The notes: generated from the letters alone by a model not told the origin. DNA of 57,901 bases from Mucilaginibacter sp. (GCA_025352225.1 JANXTT010000021.1:1-57901), one strand, 5' to 3'; positions 7,709 to 17,234 are shown, counted from the first letter of the stretch. Numbers and translations are program-made.

Positions 7709-10700
7709 TGTTTTTTACCCTCCTTAATCTCCTCTTTTTTAATTTCGGGAGCCGTGCTCAAAGTATTAAGCTTTTCTTTAGCCAATGGTAAAATATCATC
7801 ATCGGCTTTATAATTATCAATAATGCTTTGCAAAGTTGCTTTAGCCTGAAAATCATCTTTTAAGGCTACGTAATTATCCGCAAGCTGGATATACGACTTG
7901 GCAACCCAGTAATCATAATTGGGCATTTTATTAATTAAGTCAAAACATGTTTTTTGCGATGCCTTATAATTCTTTTTAAGGTATTCTATCCGGGCTATAT
8001 TAAATTTGGCTTCTGCCGCGGCTATAGTTTTAGAATTAGCAATTACATCATTCAATTCTTTTATTGCGGATACGGTATCCCCTTTTTGGAGATAAGCCTT
8101 GCCGCCATATAAACTCGATTTAAATTTATCTTCTTCGCTGCTTTGTATATTCCCCCTAACCAGGGCAACATATTTAATAGCATCGTCAGCCATTTCCATT
8201 TCGGAGTAACAAAGCATTAAGTTGTTTATCGCGAAGTTGTAATCGGCTTTGTATTCAGAATTAGTTTCCAGCCTTTTCAGAAATACAACCGCCTCATTGT
8301 ATTTTTTCTGATGAATATATATGTTAGACATGCTGATCAGCGATTTTTCAGTATAGGCACTTGTCCAATCGTTCAAAATATAATTGTAATCGCTAATGGC
8401 TTCATCTGTACGGTTTAGATTAACCAAGCTTTGCGCACGTATAAATTTAGATTGCTTGTCAAAAATGGCCTTCGGAAATTTATCAAAATAGGCATTCACA
8501 GCTGCCACAGTTCCCTGCCAATTGCCCTTTAAGTAAAGATTATTTGCAGCGGTATACATAATACTTTCCTGCTCGGCACCGGTGTAATTGCCAATAGGTG
8601 TTGTAGCGGCATAATTAATAAAGGTTTGCGCGTCGCCTTTGTCGGTATATATTTTTTCAATTTGTTTAAGTGCTTGTTTGGCTTCATCGGTTGATGAGTA
8701 ATCGTGTACAACACGTTTAAATGATTCAACAGCTGCATCATCCTGCCCGCCGGCATTGTACTGTATTAAGCCAATGGTAACCAGCGCGCGTGGTATATAA
8801 CTGCTATTGGGATATTTTTCTATCATGGCTAACAGATCGGTTTTCGCTTTATCGCCCTCGCCTTTCAGAAAATAGGTATAGGCAATTTCAAAAGCTGCAT
8901 CGTCAGCATAATTAGAATTCGGAAACTGGCTCAACACACTGTTCATGGTGTTTATTTTGTTGTCCATCTGGCTTTGTAAACCCTGTATCATACCTCGTTG
9001 AAACATGGCATAATCTTCGCCCTGGTCATGGTCAGCAATAATGCGGTTATAGTAGTCCATCGCGGTGCCATAGCTTTTCAATACAAAATAGCAATCAGCT
9101 AAACGGGTGGTAGCATCCTTAATTGTATTTTTGTCTTTCTCATCGCCAGCCAAAAAATATTCGAAATAAGTGGCTGCTTTTTTATATTGCTCATCGCCAA
9201 AGGCTGCATAAGCTAGCGCGTAATTGGCAAAATTATAAACAGGCGTATTTTTAGCTTCCGGCATGTCCAGAAATTTCTGAAAATTCTCTACCGCCTCTTT
9301 ATACTTGCGAACCTCATACATGGATTCGGCCATCCAATAAGTAGTGAGCGTGGTTATTTTAGGATCAGTAGGGGCACTTAATGAGCGGAGGAACACACCA
9401 ATTGCGTTTTCAAAGGCCCGTTCATTGTAAAACTCTAATCCGCGGTAATAGGTTACTTTTTGATAAGCTGCTTTGGCACTCGCGCTTTTATTTGGAATAG
9501 GTTCCAGTACATCTATAGATTCTTTGTAATTGCGCGAGTTAAGTAATACCTCGGCTAACAGTGTTTTTGCCTCATTTAGTTTAGTTGATCGCGGATAGGT
9601 TTTTAAATATAACCTGGTTGCATCCAGTGCCTGCGTGTTAAAATCAAGCTCGTACGATAGTTTGGCGTATTCAAACAATGCATCTTCCTGCAATTGGGGG
9701 TCAAAATCGAGCTTTGATGCTACCAGGAATGCATTACGCGCGCTTTGTTTGTTCCCGGTTTTTAAAAAAACGTTGCCTAAGGTATAGTTACCGTTTTGGC
9801 TGTAAATATCTTTTTTATCAACCAGTTTCACAAGTTCTTTAATGGCCTTTGGGTAGTTTGCTGTTTTAAAATTAGCATAACCTATCTGGTAGCTATCCTG
9901 AGTATTTTGGGTTTTGCCGTGGTCTTTATCTTGAAAATGCGAATAATAAGCCACCGCGTTTACGTAATCTGCTTTAGCAAAAAAGGATGCCGCTATCAAA
10001 TGCATCATCTCAGTTTCGTATTGCTGTTCAGTAGCATTTATAATGGGAACCGCGTAGTTTATAACATCATCATAACGCTTATCTAAAAAGTAAACAGCGG
10101 TTATATAATAAGGGTAGCTGGCTTCGTATTTCTTTGAGTTCTTCAGTTTCTCAAAATTCACCAAAGCCAAACTATAATCTTTATTCAGATAGGCTATGTA
10201 AGCAAAGTAATAGGTAGCGTCTTCTTTAAATGGTGATACTTTGTTTTTTACTTCACTAAACAGTAACTGCGCACTTTTATAATTGTTCATGGAGAAATAA
10301 GCGTACCCTTTACGAAACTTATATTCTGTGTTGTCGTTTCCGCTTAGTTCGCCGGCCTCTACCTTGTTAAACCAGTTTAAAGCGTCGATGTATTTCCCTT
10401 GTTTAAAGTACGATTTACCTACCTGGAAAAATGCCAGCTTAGTTAGCGGGTTTTCGGGGTGCTCCTTAATAAATTTTAAAAGCATGCCTTCTGCATCATC
10501 ATCGCCAAGCTCCAAGGCGCATAGTGCTTCGTAGTACTGCGCGTTTTCTTTAAGCAGCGATAACCGGGATTCAAACTCCGGTTGATTTGTGGTTTTTGTT
10601 TTTGATTTTTCTACAAGCCTGAACTGTTCTGCAGCGGCTGTAAACGCACCTTTATCTAATAAATCGGTAGCGATATGATAAGTGCGGTAAATTTCGAATG

Positions 10701-10776
10701 ATTGATTTTGCTGTGCTTTTACCCTTGCGGTAAATAATATAAGCAGAAATGGTATAATATATTTTGTTTTGACCAT
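7705..10776 (-). CDS. Large periplasmic TPR-repeat protein
   Basis: The protein has about 1023 residues, counting from the ATG at 10776 (MVKTKYIIPFLLILF). The frame is also open to a TTG at 10794, but the later ATG gives a standard signal peptide cut after ARVKA. The rest is a chain of tetratricopeptide repeats, seen as recurring KxxYxxAxxxFxKL/Y-type helices such as FFQVGKSYFKQGKYIDALNW and MYEVRKYKEAVENFQKFLD. It resembles YbgF/BamD-type envelope scaffolds but is far longer. It is the first gene of the operon with the barrel, SPOR protein and TonB/ExbBD. A TAATTTAG box on the minus strand at 10801-10808, close to the TAnnTTTG form, could be its promoter. It probably acts as an assembly or binding scaffold in the periplasm. 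Confidence 0.8.
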   Translation of the reverse strand: MVKTKYIIPFLLILFTARVKAQQNQSFEIYRTYHIATDLLDKGAFTAAAEQFRLVEKSKTKTTNQPEFESRLSLLKENAQYYEALCALELGDDDAEGMLLKFIKEHPENPLTKLAFFQVGKSYFKQGKYIDALNWFNKVEAGELSGNDNTEYKFRKGYAYFSMNNYKSAQLLFSEVKNKVSPFKEDATYYFAYIAYLNKDYSLALVNFEKLKNSKKYEASYPYYITAVYFLDKRYDDVINYAVPIINATEQQYETEMMHLIAASFFAKADYVNAVAYYSHFQDKDHGKTQNTQDSYQIGYANFKTANYPKAIKELVKLVDKKDIYSQNGNYTLGNVFLKTGNKQSARNAFLVASKLDFDPQLQEDALFEYAKLSYELDFNTQALDATRLYLKTYPRSTKLNEAKTLLAEVLLNSRNYKESIDVLEPIPNKSASAKAAYQKVTYYRGLEFYNERAFENAIGVFLRSLSAPTDPKITTLTTYWMAESMYEVRKYKEAVENFQKFLDMPEAKNTPVYNFANYALAYAAFGDEQYKKAATYFEYFLAGDEKDKNTIKDATTRLADCYFVLKSYGTAMDYYNRIIADHDQGEDYAMFQRGMIQGLQSQMDNKINTMNSVLSQFPNSNYADDAAFEIAYTYFLKGEGDKAKTDLLAMIEKYPNSSYIPRALVTIGLIQYNAGGQDDAAVESFKRVVHDYSSTDEAKQALKQIEKIYTDKGDAQTFINYAATTPIGNYTGAEQESIMYTAANNLYLKGNWQGTVAAVNAYFDKFPKAIFDKQSKFIRAQSLVNLNRTDEAISDYNYILNDWTSAYTEKSLISMSNIYIHQKKYNEAVVFLKRLETNSEYKADYNFAINNLMLCYSEMEMADDAIKYVALVRGNIQSSEEDKFKSSLYGGKAYLQKGDTVSAIKELNDVIANSKTIAAAEAKFNIARIEYLKKNYKASQKTCFDLINKMPNYDYWVAKSYIQLADNYVALKDDFQAKATLQSIIDNYKADDDILPLAKEKLNTLSTAPEIKKEEIKEGKKQ

Positions 10777-10916
10777 AGATAGACTGATAAACAATTGTTG
10801 CTAAATTACGCTTAATGTAAAAGTGTATTTAACATAAGTAATTCACAAGTGTTGAAAACCAACTTTTAAACGGGATTGTTTTTGTTGTGGTATGAATGTT
10901 GAAAAATTTTTGAATG

Positions 10917-12326
10917 TTAAAACAATAACCCCGCAAGCCCAACACCAAGCGCATCGGTCGATTCTTGGGCATTGGATAGTACCACAACCGCTATTTTTTT
11001 ATCGGGGTTAAATGCTACAAAACTGCTGCTGCCATAGGTGCCCCCATTATGGAAATAATGGTCAACATCTTTAATTTTGATGATAAACCAGTTTAAACCC
11101 ACTTTTTCCTTCTTATTAAAAGTAATATGATGAGTAAGTGCGAATTCTTTAGTCAATGGGCCGTTTGCCTGCATATTGGCTTTAACGTATAGTAGCAAGT
11201 CGGTAACCGTGGAATGTAATGCCCCGCAGGCTTTAAGCGCGTCAAAATCCCAGGCAGGGGTTGCCACGCCGTTTTTATTGTAAATAGAAACAAACTTTTG
11301 AGATAAAGCCGGGTTCAGGTTTTGAATAGTACTCGTCATACCCAGCGGTTTACATATCACATCGTTAACCATTTGCTCAAAGGTTTTTCCGCTTACTTTT
11401 TCTAATATCAAACCCAATAAGCCTACGCCCATGTTGGAGTAAGCTGATACCTCACCCGGAGGAGTTACTAAATTACAATTCTTAAGATAAGCGAAGAGCT
11501 GACGTTTATCGTAATTTTTGTAGGGGTTAAGAATTTCCAGATGTGGCTGACTAAAAAGATTTCCGGGCAATGAAGGTAATCCGGAGGTATGGTTGCTTAG
11601 CTCGGTTAATATGATTTTTTGCAGATTTTTATTGGCCGCCACCGAATCGGGCAAGTACATGGTTATGGGGTCAGTGAGCTTTAATTTGCCGGCTAAAACA
11701 TAATAGGCAAGTAACGTAGCTGTGAAGGTTTTGGTGATGGAGCCGATCTCGAATACAGTATTTGCATCGGGTAGTTTCGCATTGCCTTTTGCAGTTTCGC
11801 CATAACCATAGGTGCTGATCTGCCCCTTGTTGATGATGCCTACACTCAAACCAACCGTATTAGGTTGCTGGATATACATCCTTATTGCAGAATCTATTCT
11901 TTTCTCCAAAGGTGTTTTCAACGGGTTTGATGTCGCCACCAGATTAGCTTTGCCCGCCACATATGGATCGAATATCAGGTAATCAAGTTTGCCCTCACCA
12001 TCAAGGATTATAGAAAGCTGCAATATTTCTTTTTCAAAAGTTAGTTTATAGTGTGCAGTATTTTTATCAAAACCCGTGAAAGACACTGCGGTTATTTGCC
12101 CCGAAGTGAAGATCTGCGCGGTAAAAAAATCAGCGAAGTCTTTGGTACTGATAGCTGCCTGGTATTTTTTAGAAGTTAATGTATGGAGTGCCGGGTTGTT
12201 CCGCGCATTGATATAGGTTTTGAGCAGTGCGGCAACCGAGTCGGCTTTGTGTTTGCTTTGCGCGAAGGAAGAAGCGGACGTTACAATGTAAAATAAGCCG
12301 ATGAGGTATATATGGGAGCGTTTCAT
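10917..12326 (-). CDS. Serine hydrolase, beta-lactamase/D-Ala-D-Ala peptidase family
   Basis: The protein has about 469 residues, with two adjacent ATG codons at 12327-12329 and 12324-12326. A signal peptide ends near SSFAQ. A small DUF3887-like domain occupies about residues 30-125, followed by a class C beta-lactamase-like domain with the nucleophile motif SITK (about 197-200), the YSN motif (about 297-299) and a C-terminal HNGGTYGSS segment in place of KTG. Such enzymes act on peptides or esters in the periplasm; the substrate is not predictable from sequence. The gene overlaps the end of pyrB by up to 4 bases and is the last gene of the pyrR-pyrB unit. Confidence 0.85.
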   Translation of the reverse strand: MKRSHIYLIGLFYIVTSASSFAQSKHKADSVAALLKTYINARNNPALHTLTSKKYQAAISTKDFADFFTAQIFTSGQITAVSFTGFDKNTAHYKLTFEKEILQLSIILDGEGKLDYLIFDPYVAGKANLVATSNPLKTPLEKRIDSAIRMYIQQPNTVGLSVGIINKGQISTYGYGETAKGNAKLPDANTVFEIGSITKTFTATLLAYYVLAGKLKLTDPITMYLPDSVAANKNLQKIILTELSNHTSGLPSLPGNLFSQPHLEILNPYKNYDKRQLFAYLKNCNLVTPPGEVSAYSNMGVGLLGLILEKVSGKTFEQMVNDVICKPLGMTSTIQNLNPALSQKFVSIYNKNGVATPAWDFDALKACGALHSTVTDLLLYVKANMQANGPLTKEFALTHHITFNKKEKVGLNWFIIKIKDVDHYFHNGGTYGSSSFVAFNPDKKIAVVVLSNAQESTDALGVGLAGLLF

Positions 12327-13252
12327 CATTGCGTTTGCCCTGCCAGTAAATAAAGTACCGCCATCCGTACTGCTACCCCATTTTCTACCTGGTCAAGTAT
12401 AATAGATTGCTTGCTGTCGGCCACATCGCTTGTAATTTCGACACCCCGGTTAATAGGGCCGGGATGCATTACCGTGATCTCTTTATCCAGCGAATCCAGT
12501 ATTTGTTTATTGAGGCCATAAAGCATGGTATATTCCCGTAATGATGGGAAATATTTAATGTCTTGCCGTTCTAGTTGTATGCGCAGCATGTTGGCTACAT
12601 CGCACCAGTTTAAAGCTTTAATCAGGTTATGCTCAACCTTTACACCCAACGAGCCTATATATTTAGGGATCAGTGTGGTTGGCCCGCATACCATAACTTC
12701 GGCACCCAAGTGTTTTAGGCATAATATATTGGATAGTGCAACCCTGGAGTGCAGAATATCGCCAACTATTACTACTTTTTTGCCTGCTACCTCGCCATAC
12801 TTTTCGCGGATGGAGAAGGCATCTAGCAATGCCTGAGTAGGGTGCTCGTGCGCGCCATCGCCCGCGTTCACAATTTGCGCCTTTACATGTTTTGACAAAA
12901 AGATGCCCGCGCCGGCATAGGGATGGCGCATTACCACCATGTCAACCTTCATAGCCAGGATGTTATTAACCGTGTCAATTAACGTTTCGCCCTTGCTTAC
13001 CGATGATGATGATGCCGCAAAGTTAATTACATCTGCCGAAAGGCGTTTCTCTGCAAGTTCAAATGATAACCGTGTGCGGGTGGAGTTCTCAAAAAAAACA
13101 TTGGCTATAGTTACATCCCGCAGCGACGGCACTTTTTTTATTGGTCGGTTCAATACATCTTTAAAGGTATCAGCAGTTTCAAATATTAGTTCAATATCCC
13201 TTTTATTTAAATCTTTGATCCCTAAAAGATGGCGTGTGCTAAGGCTTTGCAT
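12326..13252 (-). CDS. pyrB: Aspartate carbamoyltransferase, catalytic subunit
   Basis: PyrB joins carbamoyl phosphate and L-aspartate in the first committed step of pyrimidine synthesis. The 308 residues match the catalytic chain length. Motifs seen are the carbamoyl-phosphate loop FFENSTRTRLSFELAEKRL (STRTR at about 57-61), HPTQALLDAF and the aspartate-loop MHPGPINRGVEI. No pyrI regulatory subunit gene is next to it. It follows pyrR on the same strand, separated by a repeat-filled gap of about 185 bases, which supports a pyrimidine operon. Confidence 0.96.
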   Translation of the reverse strand: MQSLSTRHLLGIKDLNKRDIELIFETADTFKDVLNRPIKKVPSLRDVTIANVFFENSTRTRLSFELAEKRLSADVINFAASSSSVSKGETLIDTVNNILAMKVDMVVMRHPYAGAGIFLSKHVKAQIVNAGDGAHEHPTQALLDAFSIREKYGEVAGKKVVIVGDILHSRVALSNILCLKHLGAEVMVCGPTTLIPKYIGSLGVKVEHNLIKALNWCDVANMLRIQLERQDIKYFPSLREYTMLYGLNKQILDSLDKEITVMHPGPINRGVEITSDVADSKQSIILDQVENGVAVRMAVLYLLAGQTQ

Positions 13253-13255
13253 GTG

Positions 13256-13441
13256 TGTTTATATTTCGAATTTCGGATGTTCGATTTCGGATTTATTTAT
13301 TAGTGTATTTAATGCTTTCGTTCTGTTATTTCTGTTTTTCAAATTCCGAAATCGAAATTCCGAAGTCCGATATGTTTTACATTCTGTTATTTTTGTTTTT
13401 CAAATTACGAAATCGAAATTCCGAAATCCGATATGTTTTAC
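13256..13441. repeat. ATTTCGGA/TCCGAAAT repeat cluster between pyrB and pyrR
   Basis: Two 60-base direct copies (13321-13380 and 13382-13441) each read TTCTGTTATTTxTGTTTTTC then AAATTxCGAAATCGAAATTC and end ATATGTTTTAC. They differ at only a few positions. To the left, 13273-13294 carries TCGGATGTTCGATTTCGG, the reverse complement of the unit found in tandem at 54112-54291. The opposing halves could fold into a hairpin. The last copy includes the pyrR stop codon. Confidence 0.85.
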
Positions 13442-13983
13442 TTTACATCTGATAACAAAACTATCATATCTTCACTATCTGTTTCTTTCCAGCTAACCAC
13501 AACTTTTTGCGATGCTATTGAATCTACTTCGATGCCTATATAATCTGCTGCTACAGGTAGGTGCCGGGAGTAGCGACGGTCAACCAGTACCAGTAGTTCT
13601 ACTTTTTCGGGGCGGCCAAAAGCCAGCATGGCGTCCATAGCCGCGCGAATGGTGCGTCCCGTCCATAATACATCGTCCATCAGGATCACTTTTTTCCCTT
13701 CCACAATAAAATCAATCCGGGTTTGGTTTGGCACTAACGGCGATCCTGGCCGACGGAAATCATCCCTGAAAAAAGTAATATCAAGGTCGCCTTGTTGTAT
13801 GGTTTTATCCGGAAGTATCTTGCGTAGTTCTTCGGCTATACGTTTGGCCAGGTAAATACCCCGGGGCTGTATACCAATAATTACAGAATTGGAAAAGTCG
13901 TTATGGTTTTCAATTAATTGCCGGCATAAACGCTGAATAGTGATTTGGAACTTTTGACCGTCGAGCAATACTGGGTTGAGCAT
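13438..13983 (-). CDS. pyrR: PyrR-type uracil phosphoribosyltransferase/regulator
   Basis: The 181-residue protein has the type I phosphoribosyltransferase fold. The PRPP-binding loop VILMDDVLWTGRTIRAAMDA is at about residues 99-118, and IGIQPRGIYLAKRIAEEL and DITFFRDDFRR lie before it, as in PyrR. In other bacteria PyrR binds pyr mRNA and also makes UMP from uracil; whether it regulates RNA here is not shown. A TACTTTTG box at 14001-14008 on the minus strand matches the Bacteroidota -7 element and would give a very short leader with no attenuator. The stop codon lies inside the repeat at 13382-13441. Confidence 0.92.
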   Translation of the reverse strand: MLNPVLLDGQKFQITIQRLCRQLIENHNDFSNSVIIGIQPRGIYLAKRIAEELRKILPDKTIQQGDLDITFFRDDFRRPGSPLVPNQTRIDFIVEGKKVILMDDVLWTGRTIRAAMDAMLAFGRPEKVELLVLVDRRYSRHLPVAADYIGIEVDSIASQKVVVSWKETDSEDMIVLLSDVK

Positions 13984-14000
13984 CGTTAGGTTGATTTAGG

Positions 14001-14008
14001 CAAAAGTA
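14001..14008 (-). promoter_or_regulatory. Promoter -7 box of pyrR
   Basis: The minus strand reads TACTTTTG, an exact match to TAnnTTTG, about 18 bases before the pyrR ATG. The -33 element is weak. Confidence 0.5.
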
Positions 14009-14088
14009 GGTTTTTTTTATGAAAGTCCATAGCGGTTAGTCTAAAGTCAAAAGGTTTGTCTATTGAATTAGCAAAAAATAGATCCCAT

Positions 14089-14121
14089 AAAAAAAGCCCC
14101 GTCTTTTTATGACAGGGCTTT
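14089..14121 (-). terminator. Intrinsic terminator after rpsA
   Basis: Read on the minus strand, AAAGCCCTGTC pairs with GACGGGGCTTT around a short A/T loop and is followed by a T run. It lies about 20 bases after the rpsA stop, so it ends the rpsA transcript and separates it from pyrR. Confidence 0.85.
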
Positions 14122-14140
14122 GATAAAATTATTTGAAAAA

Positions 14141-16123
14141 TTATTCAGCTTCTTCTTCCTCTTCAGTAACTTTTTTAGCTGCAGCCGGAGCCGGTGCTTT
14201 TTTAGCTTTGTTTTCTGCGCCTTCCATTTGCTCTTTTAATTGAGCCAGAACGCTTAGATCACCTAAAGTTGATTTTTCAACTGATTCTTTTACTTTTTTA
14301 ACAGCATTGGTAGCAACTTTCGCTTCTTTTTTGCGGTTTTCAAATTCTTGAACTCTCGCTTCAGTGCGGGCTTCTTCCCAAATACGTGCATGCGAAATAA
14401 CGATACGTTTGTTCTCTTTGTTAAACTCAATGATCTTGAATTCGCCTGTATCGTCATTTTTCAAGCTCTTGCCATCTTCTTTAACCATATGTTTTGTTGG
14501 CACAAAGCCCTCAACACCATAAGGTAAAGCAACTATAGCTCCTTTATCAGTAACTTTTAATACGGTACCTTCGTGTATTGAATCAATAGTGAAGATGGTT
14601 TCAAAAGTATCCCAAGGGTTTTCTTCCAGTTGTTTGTGGCCCAAGCTTAATTTACGGTTATCAACATCAAGCTCTAAAACAACCACATCTAATTTCTCGC
14701 CTACTTTAGTAAACTCGTTAGGGTGATTAACTTTTTTGGACCATGAAAGATCAGAAATGTGGATTAAACCATCAATTCCATCTTCAAGCTCAACAAACAC
14801 ACCAAAGTTGGTCATGTTTTTAACTGTTGCGATATGTTGCGTGCCTTGAGCATATTTCTCGGCAGCATGTTGCCATGGATCAGGAGTTAATTGTTTAATA
14901 CCCAATGACATTTTGCGGTCATCGCGGTCTAAAGTTAATACCTGAGCTTCAACTTCGTCACCTACTTTCAAGAATTCCTGAGGGTTACGTAAGTTTTGTG
15001 ACCATGACATTTCTGATACGTGGATCAATCCTTCAACACCAGGGATGATCTCAAGGAATGCGCCGTAATCAGCAACGGTAACGATTTTACCTTTAACCTT
15101 TGAACCAATGATGAGGTTTTCATCAAGGCTTTGCCAAGGGTGAGGGGTTAATTGTTTTAAACCAAGAGCGATACGTTTTTTCTCGTCATCAAAGTCAAGC
15201 ACAACAACGTTTATCTTTTGGTCTAATCCCAATACTTCTTTTGGATGCTCTATGCGGCCCCATGAAATATCAGTAATGTGCAGTAAACCGTCAACACCAC
15301 CTAAATCGATAAATACACCAAAGTCTGTAATGTTTTTAACAGTTCCTTCCAATACCTGACCTTTTTCCAGTTTGGCAACGATCTCTGTTTTTTGGTTTTC
15401 AAGGTCATCTTCGATCAGCACTTTATGCGATACCACTACGTTTTTAAACTCGTGGTTGATCTTAACAACTTTGAACTCCATTGTTTTACCTACATACACA
15501 TCGTAATCGCGAATTGGTTTGATGTCGATCTGTGATCCAGGTAAGAAGGCTTCTACGCCCATTATATCTACAATTAAACCACCTTTAGTTCTGCTCTTCA
15601 CAAAACCCTGAATAATCTCATCGTTATCTAAAGCACTATTGATACGTTCCCATGATTTTTGTGTTTTAGCGCGTTTACGTGAAAGCACCAACTGGCCGTT
15701 AGCATCTTCCTGCGACTCAACAAACACATCAACTTCGTCGCCCACTTTTAAATCAGGGGTGTCACGGAACTCAGAAAGTGATACCAAACCGTCAGATTTA
15801 AATCCAATGTTCAATACTACATCCTTGTTGTTAATGTTAACTACAATACCACTGATAATCTCGCCTTTGTTAATTGAACTGAATGTACCATCGTACATTT
15901 TTTCTAACTCAGCGCGATCAGAATCACTGTAATTACCAAATTTTTTGTCATCAGCATCCCAGTCAAAATCCTCTTGTTTTGCCGCGATTGTTGATTTGAT
16001 TTCTTCAATAGACAATGAATCAGCTTCTGACTCAATGTTTTCTCTTTCTTTCGGAAGTGTTTCTACCCCCAACTCAGCTTCTGTAGCTTTTAGTTCTTTT
16101 TCTGCTTCTTGTTTTTTTGCCAT
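14141..16123 (-). CDS. rpsA: 30S ribosomal protein S1
   Basis: S1 binds mRNA on the small ribosomal subunit and helps start translation. The start was set at the ATG at 16123 (MAKKQEAEKELKATE), because AAAAGGAGA lies at a good distance before it. The frame extends to 16165, but that part overlaps the promoter. The resulting 660 residues contain six S1 repeats, for example GQVLEGTVKNITDFGVFIDL and GLIHISDLSW, after an acidic N-terminal segment. The end is rich in Lys, Ala and Glu. The length and repeat number fit the bacterial family, and the last repeat (VTDKGAIVALPYGVEGFVP) is more divergent than the others. Confidence 0.97.
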   Translation of the reverse strand: MAKKQEAEKELKATEAELGVETLPKERENIESEADSLSIEEIKSTIAAKQEDFDWDADDKKFGNYSDSDRAELEKMYDGTFSSINKGEIISGIVVNINNKDVVLNIGFKSDGLVSLSEFRDTPDLKVGDEVDVFVESQEDANGQLVLSRKRAKTQKSWERINSALDNDEIIQGFVKSRTKGGLIVDIMGVEAFLPGSQIDIKPIRDYDVYVGKTMEFKVVKINHEFKNVVVSHKVLIEDDLENQKTEIVAKLEKGQVLEGTVKNITDFGVFIDLGGVDGLLHITDISWGRIEHPKEVLGLDQKINVVVLDFDDEKKRIALGLKQLTPHPWQSLDENLIIGSKVKGKIVTVADYGAFLEIIPGVEGLIHVSEMSWSQNLRNPQEFLKVGDEVEAQVLTLDRDDRKMSLGIKQLTPDPWQHAAEKYAQGTQHIATVKNMTNFGVFVELEDGIDGLIHISDLSWSKKVNHPNEFTKVGEKLDVVVLELDVDNRKLSLGHKQLEENPWDTFETIFTIDSIHEGTVLKVTDKGAIVALPYGVEGFVPTKHMVKEDGKSLKNDDTGEFKIIEFNKENKRIVISHARIWEEARTEARVQEFENRKKEAKVATNAVKKVKESVEKSTLGDLSVLAQLKEQMEGAENKAKKAPAPAAAKKVTEEEEEAE

Positions 16124-16143
16124 TAAATAATTTATCTCCTTTT

Positions 16144-16170
16144 CCCAATTCAATTGGGACTGCAAAGGTA
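16144..16170 (-). promoter_or_regulatory. rpsA promoter box and leader palindrome
   Basis: On the minus strand TACCTTTG (16163-16170) matches TAnnTTTG, with a TTTG about 17 bases upstream. Transcription from it would start near 16156, and the leader would begin with the perfect inverted repeat CCCAATTGAATTGGG (16144-16158) just before the ribosome binding site. Confidence 0.6.
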
Positions 16171-16394
16171 CGGATATATATTTATTTCAAAAAAATATTT
16201 TTATCTTATTCGCTGATTTATAAGGTCTTTTTAAAAGAACCTGTTTAAAAATAGATAAATAAAATTGTTATGTGTTCAGAAGTGGATAAAAAGGTGGCCG
16301 ATAATCGGTTAAATAAATACTAATTGTGAGTAACATCAAACCAAATTAGTACGAAAAATTATCCAACCTGTTTAATGGATAACTAATGGGCCTT

Positions 16395-16425
16395 TTTGTT
16401 TTTAGCTGTCAATGCCATAGCTTTG
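16395..16425 (+). promoter_or_regulatory. Promoter of the DinB-like gene
   Basis: TTTG at 16395-16398, a 19-base spacer and TAGCTTTG at 16418-16425 match the Bacteroidota housekeeping promoter exactly. The gene starts 17 bases downstream. Confidence 0.75.
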
Positions 16426-16442
16426 TTAAATAAAGCAACATT

Positions 16443-16982
16443 ATGGATACCATTGGGGGGAATTATCTTGAAAATAGCCGAAAGCTCTTCCGATATTACA
16501 AATCTGTAGGCGATGCGGCATTAGAACGTACCACCGAAGAAGGTTTACACTGGCAATACAATGCCCAATCGAATAGTATAGCTATTATTGTTAAACACAT
16601 GGCTGGCAATTCCATATCGCGCTGGACGGATTTTTTAAACACCGATGGAGAAAAAGATTCGCGCGACCGCGATGCAGAATTTGTAGATAACAGCTCATCT
16701 AAAATGGAACTGCTTGCTCTTTGGAATAAAGGCTGGCAATGCCTTTTTGATGCTGTAGACCCGCTTTCTGATGCCGACCTGTTGCGAACGGTTTATATAC
16801 GCAGCCAGGCACATACCGTGCTCGAAGCAATCAACAGGCAGGTAGCACACCTGAGTTATCATACTGGGCAAATGGTAATACTGGCCAAAATGCTGGCAGG
16901 TGAAAACTGGGTATCACTCACCATCCCGAAAGGAGAATCAAAAGCTTTCGGGATGGTAAAGTTTATGGAGAACAAAGGCTAA
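16443..16982 (+). CDS. DinB-like (DUF1572-type) protein
   Basis: The 179-residue protein looks like the DinB/YfiT four-helix bundle superfamily. Three histidines fit a metal site: H52 in IVKHMAGN and H136 and H140 in VAHLSYHTGQM. Members of this superfamily include metal-dependent thiol transferases, but most, including the DUF1572 branch, have no known reaction. It has its own strong promoter and no clear operon partner. Confidence 0.75.
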   Translation: MDTIGGNYLENSRKLFRYYKSVGDAALERTTEEGLHWQYNAQSNSIAIIVKHMAGNSISRWTDFLNTDGEKDSRDRDAEFVDNSSSKMELLALWNKGWQCLFDAVDPLSDADLLRTVYIRSQAHTVLEAINRQVAHLSYHTGQMVILAKMLAGENWVSLTIPKGESKAFGMVKFMENKG

Positions 16983-17234
16983 ACTATCGCCTCTTTACTT
17001 TCGGGGTTTAGACCAGTCTATAAAAGATAGTTTATTGAAAGACCATTTGCTTGGTTTGACAATGGTAGAAGACTATGTAGAAACGATGAACTCATGCTTG
17101 AGCGTTCTTAAAACATGGTCAAACTTTTCGCTATATTATTATTGAACAAAATTTAAATAGGCTCTAAAAAGGCTTTAAATTATACCCTTATAAAATTGTG
17201 GTAGCATCATATCAATCAATTTTAACTTGATAAG

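Noticed and set aside
16124..16165. A longer rpsA start
   Set aside because: It overlaps the promoter and the transcription start, while the ATG at 16123 has a strong ribosome binding site.
16983..17234. A small gene or transposase relic between the DinB-like and AcpH-like genes
   Set aside because: A frame of about 50 codons exists, but it has no start or recognisable sequence; I see nothing else in this gap.
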